A DNA stretch of 64,000 nt, taken from positions 1 through 64,000 of the forward strand of contig JAUHQD010000007.1 in assembly GCA_030418115.1 (NCBI GenBank), read 5' to 3'. Position numbers and translations under genes: made by a program. Below, in pieces: positions 45,566-54,642 of the stretch (within the stretch, counting starts at the first letter, position 1; every line of letters begins with the position of its first letter). This stretch comes from Alteromonadaceae bacterium BrNp21-10 (GTDB lineage: Bacteria > Pseudomonadota > Gammaproteobacteria > Enterobacterales > Alteromonadaceae). The notes beneath the pieces are model-generated. The model searched no databases, had not been told where the DNA came from, and was given only the letters and a program-made list of their open reading frames with translations.

Positions 45566-45581
45566 TTAGTGAACCTTAACT

Positions 45582-45610
45582 AAAAAAGCCAGCGTATCGC
45601 TGGCTTTTTT
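45582..45610. terminator. Bidirectional intrinsic terminator
   Basis: AAAAAAGCCAGCG and CGCTGGCTTTTTT form a perfect 13-bp stem with a TAT loop between the convergent NSS transporter and DUF2884 genes. Confidence 0.9.
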
Positions 45611-45628
45611 AATGTCCGAGAAAATCGA

Positions 45629-46396
45629 CTACATTGAATGGCGGTTGTTTTCTGCTTCAATAATGTTCAACTTAGCCAGCTCGGGTATCGCTTTATTAAT
45701 TTGACTCTCTATGTTGTCCAGATTGGTTAAGTCGTAACACATCTTGTCTGCACGCTGTTCCATTTCTTCACCTTGGAATTCCATACGTTGTTCAATGGTT
45801 TGACCAAACTCATCCATACGTTGTTCAAAGTCATCAAATCCACCGACTAGCATTTGCGTGCCTAGGGTGACTAATAATGTGCCCATTGAGCGTTCCATAA
45901 TACTTTCAATGCGTTGTTCAAATTCACTTTCAAACTCTTCACCTAAAAACTTATCGCCGTTGAATTGACGAGAGTCAATTTGGATAGAGCCATTATCGGC
46001 ATAAAAGTTATCTTTAAGCTTACGGCGTAAAAATTCAAATTCATGGGCGATGTCTTGGGTTAGTTCATCATCTTCACCGAGTAACTCTGTAAAAGCTAAG
46101 GTAACGCCGGTGTTGGCCATATCAACGGCATCTAAGGCGAGTTTTGCCACTTGTGGGGCCATAGTGATATAGCCTTTATAATAACGATTGACCAGCTCAG
46201 CTTGATGTTGATCAAGGACTACTTCCTGACCATCTACCCATAAGCCCGTACCGTTCATAAATACAGATTCATTATTTTTTAGCTTCAAGGTGACTTCGTT
46301 ATTTTTGAGTTTCAGATCACCATCAAAGTTGATGTTGCATTCGTGGGCATAAAGGTTGGTGCTAACGATAGATGCGATAAGAATGAGTGAGCGCAT
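45629..46396 (-). CDS. DUF2884 (YggN-like) periplasmic protein
   Basis: The 255-residue protein has a signal peptide (1-17, LYA-H) and matches DUF2884: an early ECNINFDGDLKLKNNEVTLKL stretch, the DLDQHQ/LVNRYYKGY region and a highly charged helical second half with repeated EQRM/EQRIE segments. It probably forms coiled coils in the periplasm. Function unknown in this family. Single gene. Confidence 0.85.
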   Translation of the reverse strand: MRSLILIASIVSTNLYAHECNINFDGDLKLKNNEVTLKLKNNESVFMNGTGLWVDGQEVVLDQHQAELVNRYYKGYITMAPQVAKLALDAVDMANTGVTLAFTELLGEDDELTQDIAHEFEFLRRKLKDNFYADNGSIQIDSRQFNGDKFLGEEFESEFEQRIESIMERSMGTLLVTLGTQMLVGGFDDFEQRMDEFGQTIEQRMEFQGEEMEQRADKMCYDLTNLDNIESQINKAIPELAKLNIIEAENNRHSM

Positions 46397-46698
46397 AATC
46401 TAGATTCCTTATTAAAGTAGTGCTGTTCAATATTGGTTAGAGTGATTTATCTATACCTAGTGCATATAGCAAAACTCCTGCCAATAAACTTAATCCTTTA
46501 AAAACAATTAGTTATTTGTTTTTATTAAGTGTTTGATAATTATTTTGCGATTCCCTTTAGTCAGATTAGCCAACAGTTAGTCAAAAAAGACATAATACTT
46601 ATGTGGATAAATTGATCTCGCTCACTGCCTGAATGAATTTTTTAGTGCATAATAAAGACCTAGTTAGATTTAAGTATGTCGAGATTGAGGAACATCCT
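46397..46698. other. Intergenic region of about 300 bp with no clear content
   Basis: AT-rich divergent region between DUF2884 and the small membrane protein. I see no ORF with a ribosome-binding site, no operator consensus and no strong hairpin. It must hold both promoters, but no clear -35/-10 pair stands out. Confidence 0.5.
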
Positions 46699-46887
46699 AT
46701 GGGTAATTGGCTTGAAGCAATATTGTTCGGTGCGGCGTTGGTGGCGTTTGTACTCGGATTCACCAGTTTAATAATGGGCTTTATTGGTAATCCAGTGGCA
46801 GAAGAGGCCATAAAAAGTAAAGTTGAGTACGGTTTTTTTGGTGTGACCGGTTTAATTATTAGTATGGTGATGATTTACGCCATGTAA
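46699..46887 (+). CDS. Small two-helix membrane protein
   Basis: The start at 46699 is set by GAGGAAC seven bases upstream; the frame itself is open from 46633. The 62-residue product has two TM helices (about 7-28 and 44-61) joined by a short polar loop (NPVAEEAIKSKVEYG). No family recognised. Followed by a strong terminator at 46914-46932, so it is a discrete small gene. Confidence 0.65.
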   Translation: MGNWLEAILFGAALVAFVLGFTSLIMGFIGNPVAEEAIKSKVEYGFFGVTGLIISMVMIYAM

Positions 46888-46913
46888 TCGCGCCCGCAGT
46901 TAGATTGTTAAAT

Positions 46914-46935
46914 AAGGCGCCATTAGCGCCTTTTT
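46914..46935 (+). terminator. Intrinsic terminator
   Basis: AAGGCGC-CATTA-GCGCCTT followed by TTTT, 27 bp after the stop of the small membrane protein gene. Confidence 0.8.
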
Positions 46936-46992
46936 TAATGGCATTATTTTTATCAAAGTATGACGTTAACCAAGCGAATATAAGGAGCGACA

Positions 46993-48120
46993 ATGCTGTT
47001 TGAACAAGTACCAGTCAGGCAAGATACATTCTCTTTCAAATGGGAAAAATACAAAGGTAAGGATATTTTACCTATGTGGGTTGCCGATACAGAATTTCGT
47101 TGCGCTCAACCTATTTTAGATGCCCTACAACAACGCGTTGAACATGGTGTTTTGGGCTATACCTTACCTGCGCAATATACGCCTGCCAATGAAGCGGTGA
47201 GCCGTTGGTTGAATCGCCAATATGGCTGGCAGATTCAGCCCGAATGGTTGGTGTGGACACCGGGGGTCGTTCCAGCATTTAACGTGGTGTGTAAAGCTTA
47301 TTGCCAACCCGGTGATAAAGTGTTGATTCAAACGCCTAATTATCCGCCACTGCTAGCCGCACCAGCATTGAATGGTTTGCAGCGAGTGGATATCCCCACG
47401 GTGATTGATAACGGTCGTTGGAATATTGATTTTGATGAGCTGGAAAAACAAGCCGCCGATCCACTTTGTAAGTTGTTTATTGTGTGTAATCCCATGAACC
47501 CAGTGGGTAGCGTATTTAGTGAAGCTGAACTGCTGCGAATTGCCGATATTTGCCAACGCCACAATGTATTGCTGTGCAGTGATGAAATTCATTGCGACCT
47601 GATTTTAGATGAACAAATAAAGCATATCCCTGCGGGTAAAGTGCCAGGGTTGCAAGATAAGTCGATTACTTTAATGGCTGCCAGTAAAACCTTTAACGTG
47701 GCTGGTTTAGGCGCATCTTTTGCGATTATCCCGGATGCCACTTTGCGTCGTCAGTTTAGCCAAGCGGCAATGGGCATTGTACCTTGGGTTAATGTTCTGG
47801 GTTTAGTTGCCACTGAAGCGGCTTTTACCTTGTGTGATGATTGGCATCAACAACAGCTCAGTTATTTGCGCGCTAACCGTGAATACTTGCTTGAACAAAT
47901 CAATAAAATTGACGGTTTAAATGCCCTTAGCCCACAAGCGACTTTTTTATTGTGGGTGGATGGCAGTGAGCTGGATGTGGCTAGTCCGCAAGCATGGTGT
48001 GAAGCACGTGGGGTTGGGCCTTCGCCGGGAGCTGATTTTGGCGAGAAGCAATTTTTTCGTATTAACTACGGTTGCCCACGTAACCACTTAGAACAAGCTA
48101 TTGCTAGGTTAACCGCTTAA
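46993..48120 (+). CDS. PatB/MalY-type C-S lyase (PLP-dependent)
   Basis: The 375-residue fold-type-I aminotransferase-like enzyme starts with MWVADTEFRCAQPILDAL-type sequence, has the SDEIHCDLIL motif and the Schiff-base Lys in ASKTFNVAGLGAS. The PatB/MalY subgroup cleaves cystathionine or cysteine conjugates to give homocysteine or thiols, pyruvate and ammonia. It may replace or supplement MetC in the methionine route that ends at MetE. Own terminator at 48124-48157. Confidence 0.9.
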   Translation: MLFEQVPVRQDTFSFKWEKYKGKDILPMWVADTEFRCAQPILDALQQRVEHGVLGYTLPAQYTPANEAVSRWLNRQYGWQIQPEWLVWTPGVVPAFNVVCKAYCQPGDKVLIQTPNYPPLLAAPALNGLQRVDIPTVIDNGRWNIDFDELEKQAADPLCKLFIVCNPMNPVGSVFSEAELLRIADICQRHNVLLCSDEIHCDLILDEQIKHIPAGKVPGLQDKSITLMAASKTFNVAGLGASFAIIPDATLRRQFSQAAMGIVPWVNVLGLVATEAAFTLCDDWHQQQLSYLRANREYLLEQINKIDGLNALSPQATFLLWVDGSELDVASPQAWCEARGVGPSPGADFGEKQFFRINYGCPRNHLEQAIARLTA

Positions 48121-48123
48121 AGC

Positions 48124-48158
48124 AAAACTAGCGGAGTGAAAGTGCTCCGCTAGTTTTT
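48124..48158. terminator. Bidirectional intrinsic terminator
   Basis: AAAACTAGCGGAG (48124-48136) and CTCCGCTAGTTTT (48145-48157) form a perfect 13-bp stem between the convergent C-S lyase and zinc receptor genes. Confidence 0.88.
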
Positions 48159-48177
48159 GTTACTGCATATGCTTTGT

Positions 48178-50427
48178 CTAAATCTGTGCTTTTATACCAA
48201 TGCTAATTCCACGGCCGGGTAATGGTGCAATATCTTTAATAAATGAAGAATGCACAGTGGCGTATTCATCCATTAAATTTTGTCCCTTCACAAAAAACGT
48301 TAAATCAACTGTATCAGTATTAAGGTAATAATTAACACTGGCTGATACTAGCGTGTAAGCCGGGGTCGCTGTTTCATAGGTAGCAATATTAGATTGCTTG
48401 GTATAATGACTGACACCGAGTTCAGCATGCCAATTATGATTTTCAAAGTGTAATTCGCTACCCACTCTAAGCGGGGGGATCCTAGGTACATAACTACCAT
48501 CATCCAATGTGGCGCGGGTGTAGTCGACAAAAGTATCTAGACGCCAAAATTGATTTAAGTGCCAGTCTACTTCTAATTCAAAACCCATAAGCTTGGCGTG
48601 TTGCTGTTCAAAAATGTATACCGGCAAGTCGCTGCCGTGCTCATGTTCATCAGCTTCATCAACTGGATCTTCATGATCATCTGCACTGTGTAGATGTCCA
48701 TCTTCAATGACTAAACCGGTATCACGCTGAAATAAGTAGTGATTAATTTTGTTGTAAAACAGGTTTGCTGTCAGGCTCCAGTCATCCGCATGGTGACGAT
48801 AACTGAGGTCAATATTTTGTGAGACTTCCTTATTTAAACTCTGTTGGCGCTGCTCTAAATGATATTCGTCTTGCTCTTTATCGATAATAAAACCTGCACC
48901 TATCTCGAAAGTACCCGCACCAAGATGTGGACCATATGAGAATAATTCAGAGGCAGAAGGCGCACGTTCAGAATGGGCAAAATTAAGTGCAATATCTTGA
49001 TGGCTAGCCACATTCCATACCATGCCAGCAGATGCACTTAGGGCATCATAACTCTGTTCTGCGAAAGTAAAGTTGCTGGCATCGGCGTAGTCATCTTCTT
49101 CATGGGGTTCATGTTGCAATTGTTGATAGTGCTGGTTATCTACCGCAATCGAAATGTGTTCAATACGCGCACCTAATTGCCATAATAGGTTATGTTGTTT
49201 TTTCTCTTCCAATATAAATAACGCAATATTTTTTGTATCGGTCGGGGGCGTAAATGCTTCTTCGCCGATGGCGGAAAAATCACTGCGATTTAAGTGTAAG
49301 CCTATGACGCCTTGCCAACCCGCCAGTGCGTTATGCTCTGCCCAAAGGCGACTCTCAAAGGCTTTATTGTTAAAGGTTGTGCCAATTTGCTGGTCTTCGA
49401 TCTCTTGATGTTGATAATCATTAACGCCGCTATGCCAATGCACGCTATGGAACAGCCCGTCGATATTTGTCCAATCAACTAGCGCTTGATAACGGTCTTG
49501 TTTTAGATGGGCAAAAACTTTTTCAGCTTCTTCTTCAGCAGCATGCTCTTCTTCCTCGTGCTCTTCTTCATGATGTTCGTCATCATGTTGGTGCCCGGGA
49601 ATGCCGTAGAGGTTGTCTAATTTTCCGAATGAGATGGCTGCGGTAACATCATCACCAATCCAGCCGATACCGAAGGTAAATCCGCTAGCGTCAATGGCGC
49701 TGTTGGCTATTTTATTGTCACTGTCTTGATGAGCGGCATGCTCATCGGCGGCTTCTTGATGGTGATCCGCATCATCTTCAGCATGAGGATTATGCGGAAT
49801 ACTGTAATCACTACTTTGGCGGTCAAAAGCATCAAAATGCCAAGCGACGTTGCCGCTACCGGAATTAAGGTCAATGCTGTGATTTTTTTGATTGGCGACA
49901 TTGTCATAAACAGCAATATATTCTGCGCTGAGGTCAGTCTGTTTAACTTGCGGTAAACGATTATCGACCACATTCACCACGCCACCAATGGCACCACTGC
50001 CATAAAGTAACGTTGCTGGGCCACGTAGCACTTCTATTTGTGTGGCGGTTGAGGCTTCGGTACTCACTGCGTGGTCGGGACCGACCCTAGATGCATCGCC
50101 ACTATCTAGACCATTTTGTACGATCTTAATTCTTGGTCCATTCAGGCCTCTTATAATCGGGCTTGCTGCTACGGGGCCGTAATAGGAACTATGCACACCA
50201 GGGGTGTTTTTTAAGGTATCCCCTAAAGTAGCTGCTACATTGTTATCCAGTTCTTCACCGCTGAGTACACTGATGGGCGTCGCTGATTGTAATGCGGTGC
50301 GTTTTAAAACAGATGCGGTTACGATCATGTTTTCAATATCGTGTTCATCTTTTTGGCTAGTGGTTTCGGCTGCCAATGACGATAGCGGTAGTGTCAGGCA
50401 CAGTAATGAGGTGATTTTTAGGTGCAT
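48178..50427 (-). CDS. znuD: His-rich TonB-dependent zinc receptor (ZnuD-like)
   Basis: The 749-residue receptor has a signal peptide (1-19, LAA-E), a TonB box (ENMIVTAS), a ZnuD-like plug (GVHSSYYGPVAASPIIRGL, then IEVLRGPATLLYGSGAIGG) and a barrel ending in GIKAQI. Extracellular loops carry dense His/Asp/Glu runs near residues 215-240, 275-305 and 590-610 (for example HDDEHHEEEHEEEEHAAEEE), the zinc-capturing loops of ZnuD. A Zur-type operator sits at its promoter. Import of zinc across the outer membrane is strongly suggested by both lines. Confidence 0.9.
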   Translation of the reverse strand: MHLKITSLLCLTLPLSSLAAETTSQKDEHDIENMIVTASVLKRTALQSATPISVLSGEELDNNVAATLGDTLKNTPGVHSSYYGPVAASPIIRGLNGPRIKIVQNGLDSGDASRVGPDHAVSTEASTATQIEVLRGPATLLYGSGAIGGVVNVVDNRLPQVKQTDLSAEYIAVYDNVANQKNHSIDLNSGSGNVAWHFDAFDRQSSDYSIPHNPHAEDDADHHQEAADEHAAHQDSDNKIANSAIDASGFTFGIGWIGDDVTAAISFGKLDNLYGIPGHQHDDEHHEEEHEEEEHAAEEEAEKVFAHLKQDRYQALVDWTNIDGLFHSVHWHSGVNDYQHQEIEDQQIGTTFNNKAFESRLWAEHNALAGWQGVIGLHLNRSDFSAIGEEAFTPPTDTKNIALFILEEKKQHNLLWQLGARIEHISIAVDNQHYQQLQHEPHEEDDYADASNFTFAEQSYDALSASAGMVWNVASHQDIALNFAHSERAPSASELFSYGPHLGAGTFEIGAGFIIDKEQDEYHLEQRQQSLNKEVSQNIDLSYRHHADDWSLTANLFYNKINHYLFQRDTGLVIEDGHLHSADDHEDPVDEADEHEHGSDLPVYIFEQQHAKLMGFELEVDWHLNQFWRLDTFVDYTRATLDDGSYVPRIPPLRVGSELHFENHNWHAELGVSHYTKQSNIATYETATPAYTLVSASVNYYLNTDTVDLTFFVKGQNLMDEYATVHSSFIKDIAPLPGRGISIGIKAQI

Positions 50428-50462
50428 TTAGAAAAACTCCAGAGTAACAAATAGTTCACATA

Positions 50463-50479
50463 ATGTGATAATATAACAT
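50463..50479. promoter_or_regulatory. Zur operator
   Basis: The 15-bp core TGTGATAATATAACA (50464-50478) differs by one base from the palindrome TGTTATAATATAACA, the centre of the gammaproteobacterial Zur consensus. It lies directly downstream of the -10 element, where bound Zur-Zn would block transcription of the receptor gene. Confidence 0.75.
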
Positions 50480-50508
50480 ATCATAAATGTGTGATTGTTA
50501 GATTGCAA
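50480..50508 (-). promoter_or_regulatory. Sigma-70 promoter of the zinc receptor gene
   Basis: On the minus strand, TTGCAA (50503-50508) and TATGAT (50480-50485) are separated by exactly 17 bp. The Zur operator begins at the next base. Confidence 0.7.
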
Positions 50509-50564
50509 TAGGGAGTGTTAGTTTTTCGAAAAAGGAGATAGGAAAACGCAGATAAAGGGATTAT

Positions 50565-50584
50565 CGGTGGCAAAGGAGCCACCG
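50565..50584. terminator. Weak hairpin after folE
   Basis: CGGTGGC (50565-50571) pairs with GCCACCG (50578-50584) 16 bp beyond the folE stop. There is no T tract on the minus strand, so termination here is uncertain. Confidence 0.4.
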
Positions 50585-50599
50585 ACGGGGTTGCAGCAA

Positions 50600-51154
50600 T
50601 TACTTGCCAATCAAACGTAAAAATTCGTCTCTACTTGCTTGTGAGTTGCGCATGGCGCCAAGCATGACTGAACTGAGCATGGAGGAATCTTGTTTTTGCA
50701 CGCCACGCATCATCATACACATATGTTTGGCTTCAACGATAACGCCAACACCCTTAGCGTTAGTTACGTCTAATACTGCATCGGCAATTTGTTTAGTGAG
50801 GTTTTCTTGAATTTGAAAACGTCGAGAAAACATATCCACTATTCGAGCAAACTTGGATAATCCCAAGACCTTACCATTGGGAATATAGGCGATATGACAA
50901 TGGCCGATGAAGGGCAAAAGATGGTGTTCACACAAGGAATATAATTCAATACCGCGTATCACCACCATTTCATCGGTATTGGATTCAAACACGGCACCAT
51001 TGACGACGTCATCTAATTTTTGTGCATAACCACTGGTCAGAAACTCCATGGCTTTTGCGGCGCGTTTGGGGGTGTCCACTAAACCTTCACGTTGTGGATC
51101 TTCACCGAGTAGCTCGATAATACGGGTAAAATGCGGTTGTAATTTTTCGGTCAT
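50600..51154 (-). CDS. folE: GTP cyclohydrolase I
   Basis: First enzyme of tetrahydrofolate synthesis, GTP to dihydroneopterin triphosphate. Start taken at ATG 51154 ([13 protein letters not shown]); the frame extends 19 codons further with no support. The 184-residue product has the zinc ligands Cys and His in [11 protein letters not shown] and Cys in KHMCMMMRG, plus [15 protein letters not shown]. Folate supply ties loosely to MetE, but the genes are far apart. Adjacent to the zinc receptor, and itself a zinc enzyme. Confidence 0.95.
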   Translation of the reverse strand: MTEKLQPHFTRIIELLGEDPQREGLVDTPKRAAKAMEFLTSGYAQKLDDVVNGAVFESNTDEMVVIRGIELYSLCEHHLLPFIGHCHIAYIPNGKVLGLSKFARIVDMFSRRFQIQENLTKQIADAVLDVTNAKGVGVIVEAKHMCMMMRGVQKQDSSMLSSVMLGAMRNSQASRDEFLRLIGK

Positions 51155-51274
51155 GGTTTGTCTCTGACAATGCACATTTTGCTGTATAAGCAACATTGAC
51201 CTTATAGGCAATTTAATGCGCTGTTATGTTATTGTTAGTATGGTTGTTTATATCACGAGTTTATAGGTTAGCGC

Positions 51275-51409
51275 ATGCCAGAACCCGAAAAAGTGTTATT
51301 AGGTTGGCGGAAATGGTGGCATACAGACTGTGTCCGTTGTCGGCAGATCCGCGCGGCAGTGATATGGACGTTGTTAATGTGGGCTTGCCTACAATGGTGG
51401 TATTTTTAG
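51275..51409 (+). CDS. 44-residue small ORF, probable membrane microprotein
   Basis: ATG at 51275 opens a frame of 44 codons to TAG 51407. The product begins MPEPEKVLLGWRKWWHTDC, has a C-x2-C pair (DCVRC), and ends in a hydrophobic helix (AVIWTLLMWACLQWWYF), which looks like real small membrane protein composition. AGGTTAG about 9 nt upstream is a weak ribosome-binding site. A longer overlapping frame (51226-51420) has less protein-like composition. It is divergent from folE. Needs conservation evidence. Confidence 0.45.
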   Translation: MPEPEKVLLGWRKWWHTDCVRCRQIRAAVIWTLLMWACLQWWYF

Positions 51410-51444
51410 TGTTAACCTAAATTGACCGCCCACATTCCGTTTAA

Positions 51445-54400
51445 CTATGTGGCATCTTTAGTGAGTTGTTGACGTCCCAGTTCAATCACGCTATGGCATT
51501 CATTATTGAATGCGGGGATCTTATCCAGCGCCAATACTGTTTGTGATTGTTTTAGAGCGACTTCAATATCGTGGCAAATTTCTTGTAACTTCGGCACCCC
51601 TGTATAACAACATACACCATGCAGTTTATGAATTGATGATTTTAATCCGTCAATGTCACTTTGCGCTGCGTGTTTGTTTATTTCTTGCTGCAGGTCAGGC
51701 AGTTGTTGAATAAATGCCTCAAGCATGTCATTGGCCAGCTGTGGATTTTCATTACTTTGTTCTAATGCTGATTGCCAATCTATGGTTTGAGGTTGCGGTT
51801 GTTCAGGGATGTGACACCAGCGCTGTATTAACTCAATTAGCGCGGTTAAGTCGATGGGCTTAGGTAAGTAATCGTCCATTCCTGAGGCTAATAGACGTTC
51901 TTGCTCTTCTTTAAAAGCGTGCGCGGTGACCGCAACTATCGGCGTGCCACTGTTCAACTCTGTTTGTCGAATGAGTTGCGATGCCTGTAGGCCGTCCATA
52001 TTTGGCATTTGTACATCCATCAGGATGAGATCGAATTCTTCTTTTTCACAGCGAGTGAAGGCATCCTGACCACTGAGACTCGAGGATAATAAAATAGGTG
52101 ACGGTTTTAGCCAGGTGCTGATCAGACGTAAATTGAGCTCCATATCATCCACCGCCAAAATCTTGATGGGTGGCATAGTGGATAATAATTTGTGTACTTT
52201 ATCATCGGGGCTCAACTGTGAGTGCGTGAATAACCGTTCCAGTTTTGAGGCCAACAACGGTTTCTCAATGTTGCCGTCAAAAATGTCGTGATAATCTTCG
52301 ATGGTGTCGGTTTTTAGGCGGCTCGGATGCAGTAAATATTTATTGTGAGCATCGGTATCTTTAACTTCTGCGATGAGCTCTTGTGAAGGAGTGCGTTCAC
52401 AACTGACAAACAAAAAGTCGATGGGGGCGGCAAAATCATCTTCCACCACTATGGCATCTAACTGTTTGAATAACTTCTTCGCGGCCGCCATCGCTGGTTG
52501 ATAAGGTTCAATCATTTTTATACGTTTATTGCGCCAACGTATTTGTTCATGAGCCGTTTGCTTGTCGGTAAGAATTTGCGTGCGAATACTGGCGGTAAAA
52601 CGACTACCTTTACCAATGTCACTTTCAAGGGTGACTTCACCATGCATCATTTGAGTTAATTGTTGGCTGATGACTAGCCCTAATCCGGTGCCTTGAAATT
52701 GCCTATTTAAGGCGTCATCCACCTGACTAAATGCACTAAATAGCGCTTTTTGTTTATTGCTGCTAATACCAATACCGGTATCTTCAACGGTAAAGTATAA
52801 CCACATTGAGCTGCGGTCTTTTTTACACGTTACGATTAACTTAACGTGGCCACTGGAGGTAAATTTAATGGCATTACCAAGTAAATTGGTTAGCACTTGC
52901 CTAATGCGAGCCGCATCACCAATGAGCTTATCTGGTAATCGACAAGGTTCATAAATGAAAATCAAGTTTTTGTCTTGAGCCGTTTTACTCATCAGGCCAA
53001 TGAGTTCATCCAGTAATTGATTAGCTGAGAAAGGTTCATTATGTACTTCTAGTTTGCCGGCTTCGATTTTTGACAGATCAAGAATGTCATTAATAATGCC
53101 CAGCAAATTGTTGGCGGCCACATTGATGATTTGCGCCTGCTCTTGCTTCGCGCTATCAATATGGGAGCTCTGTAGTTCTTTACTAAAGCCTAAAATGGCG
53201 TTTAACGGCGTTCGAATTTCGTGGCTCATATTCGCCAAAAATTGCGACTTGACCTTACTGGCTTTAACCGCATCTTTACGGGCGATGTCGAGATGTACAT
53301 TCTGCTCTTCTATCAACTCAAGGTTATGACGCATTTCTCTGGTATAGGAGGCTATTTCGCTTTCCATTTCATGGCGACTTTTGTCCATAATAGCAATGGA
53401 GAACAGTGCCGCTTCACACATCACGCCGACGTGGAAGCAATAGGCAGTAAACACGTTGGTCGGAAATATGCCGAGTAGGCTTAACATGCCCACTAGCGCG
53501 CTGGTGAGTACAATGCTCCAAGCGAAGATAAAATAGCGGGCGGGCGAATAGGGATGTGCATAACTTTCGAAACCGGCTATCAAATAAGACGAAATGGCGA
53601 TACTACTCAATCCATACACTAGTGAGCTGACGAACTTGGGTTCAAAAACATCAGCAAATATCAGTATCGACAGTAAAGCAAAACAGAACAGGATAACCTG
53701 AATAACAATGAGACTACGTGGTGCGGTGACTTGTGCATTCAAAAAGGTAATAGTGAATATGGCGGCGCAGGAGCCAACCAACAGGAATAATAATCCGGTA
53801 TGGACACTTAGCCAGTTGATAAACTCGCCGGAAAACAACAATTGCAAATGCCCGCCCCAGACAAATTGCCAAAGCATGACGGCGGCTAAATAAAAGATAT
53901 AGGCGAGGGTTGAGGTGACCTTAGTTTTTACATAAAACACTAAATTGTAGATGGCCAACATTAGTAAGCCGCCATAAAACATTCCCCAGAAGACGGTGTC
54001 CAGCATTATATTTTGTGAATGTTGGGCGTGGCTTTGTATATCCACAGGTACAATGCGGGTGACATCAGAGGTTTGTACGCGAATATAAAAATCCACTGGG
54101 GTGGCATCGAGAAGCTCTACTTCAAGAGTGGGGAACCGGAAAACTTGGGTGTTATCTATTTTGCCGGCACGTACATGTTTGAGAACGGTATTGCCATGAA
54201 CTAAGTAAAAATCAATGCTATCGTTTTGCGCGGAGGCAATATCCATTGCCCAATTACGTACTGAGGTTACATTACTGACCGACACCGTAAGCCACAGGCC
54301 GGATTTGCTAAAACCATAATTAGGATTGCTGCCAATAGGCCACTCGAAATCTTTTTTGCGTGCAATCACGTCTTCAATGTCTAGACGACCGGCGGGTTCA

Positions 54401-54543
54401 TGTAGCACTTTTATATAACGGGTTAGACGGATTGTTTCATCGGTATTGGTTAATTGCACAGCCGATTGGCCGAAGGCTTGGGGAGCCATCATCAGCAATA
54501 AGCAAAATAAGAGTCGCCAGTAGCGCTTCATCAATGCACTCAA
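51445..54543 (-). CDS. Hybrid sensor kinase with 7TM-DISM sensor, receivers and Hpt
   Basis: The 1032-residue protein has a signal peptide (1-25), a periplasmic 7TMR-DISMED2 domain (about 30-165), seven TM helices (about 180-390), HisKA with His near 441 (MSHEIRTPL), HATPase (ending about 665; NLLGNAIKFTSSGHVKL), a receiver-like region lacking a phospho-acceptor (about 680-790), a full receiver (LAVDDMELNLRLI, DLILMDVQMPNMDG) and a C-terminal Hpt domain (SIHKLHGVCCYTGV). A BarA-like phosphorelay sensor that probably detects a carbohydrate or small ligand. Cognate output regulator not in the window. Confidence 0.92.
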   Translation of the reverse strand: MSALMKRYWRLLFCLLLMMAPQAFGQSAVQLTNTDETIRLTRYIKVLHEPAGRLDIEDVIARKKDFEWPIGSNPNYGFSKSGLWLTVSVSNVTSVRNWAMDIASAQNDSIDFYLVHGNTVLKHVRAGKIDNTQVFRFPTLEVELLDATPVDFYIRVQTSDVTRIVPVDIQSHAQHSQNIMLDTVFWGMFYGGLLMLAIYNLVFYVKTKVTSTLAYIFYLAAVMLWQFVWGGHLQLLFSGEFINWLSVHTGLLFLLVGSCAAIFTITFLNAQVTAPRSLIVIQVILFCFALLSILIFADVFEPKFVSSLVYGLSSIAISSYLIAGFESYAHPYSPARYFIFAWSIVLTSALVGMLSLLGIFPTNVFTAYCFHVGVMCEAALFSIAIMDKSRHEMESEIASYTREMRHNLELIEEQNVHLDIARKDAVKASKVKSQFLANMSHEIRTPLNAILGFSKELQSSHIDSAKQEQAQIINVAANNLLGIINDILDLSKIEAGKLEVHNEPFSANQLLDELIGLMSKTAQDKNLIFIYEPCRLPDKLIGDAARIRQVLTNLLGNAIKFTSSGHVKLIVTCKKDRSSMWLYFTVEDTGIGISSNKQKALFSAFSQVDDALNRQFQGTGLGLVISQQLTQMMHGEVTLESDIGKGSRFTASIRTQILTDKQTAHEQIRWRNKRIKMIEPYQPAMAAAKKLFKQLDAIVVEDDFAAPIDFLFVSCERTPSQELIAEVKDTDAHNKYLLHPSRLKTDTIEDYHDIFDGNIEKPLLASKLERLFTHSQLSPDDKVHKLLSTMPPIKILAVDDMELNLRLISTWLKPSPILLSSSLSGQDAFTRCEKEEFDLILMDVQMPNMDGLQASQLIRQTELNSGTPIVAVTAHAFKEEQERLLASGMDDYLPKPIDLTALIELIQRWCHIPEQPQPQTIDWQSALEQSNENPQLANDMLEAFIQQLPDLQQEINKHAAQSDIDGLKSSIHKLHGVCCYTGVPKLQEICHDIEVALKQSQTVLALDKIPAFNNECHSVIELGRQQLTKDAT

Positions 54544-54642
54544 GTTGGGGAAATTATAACCAGTTAATAAGTATATTAAAACATTGCTGGTGCCTTAGTA
54601 GCAATGTTATGTTGACGGTATCGCTTTAAAGGACAAATAATC

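Noticed and set aside
49707-49973. Antisense frames over the His-rich part of the zinc receptor
   Set aside because: They come from repetitive CAT/GAT codons of the His/Asp-rich loops read in other frames, not from separate genes.
51226-51420. 64-codon frame between folE and the hybrid kinase
   Set aside because: Its product mixes charged and hydrophobic residues without pattern and has no ribosome-binding site; the 44-codon frame inside it is more protein-like.
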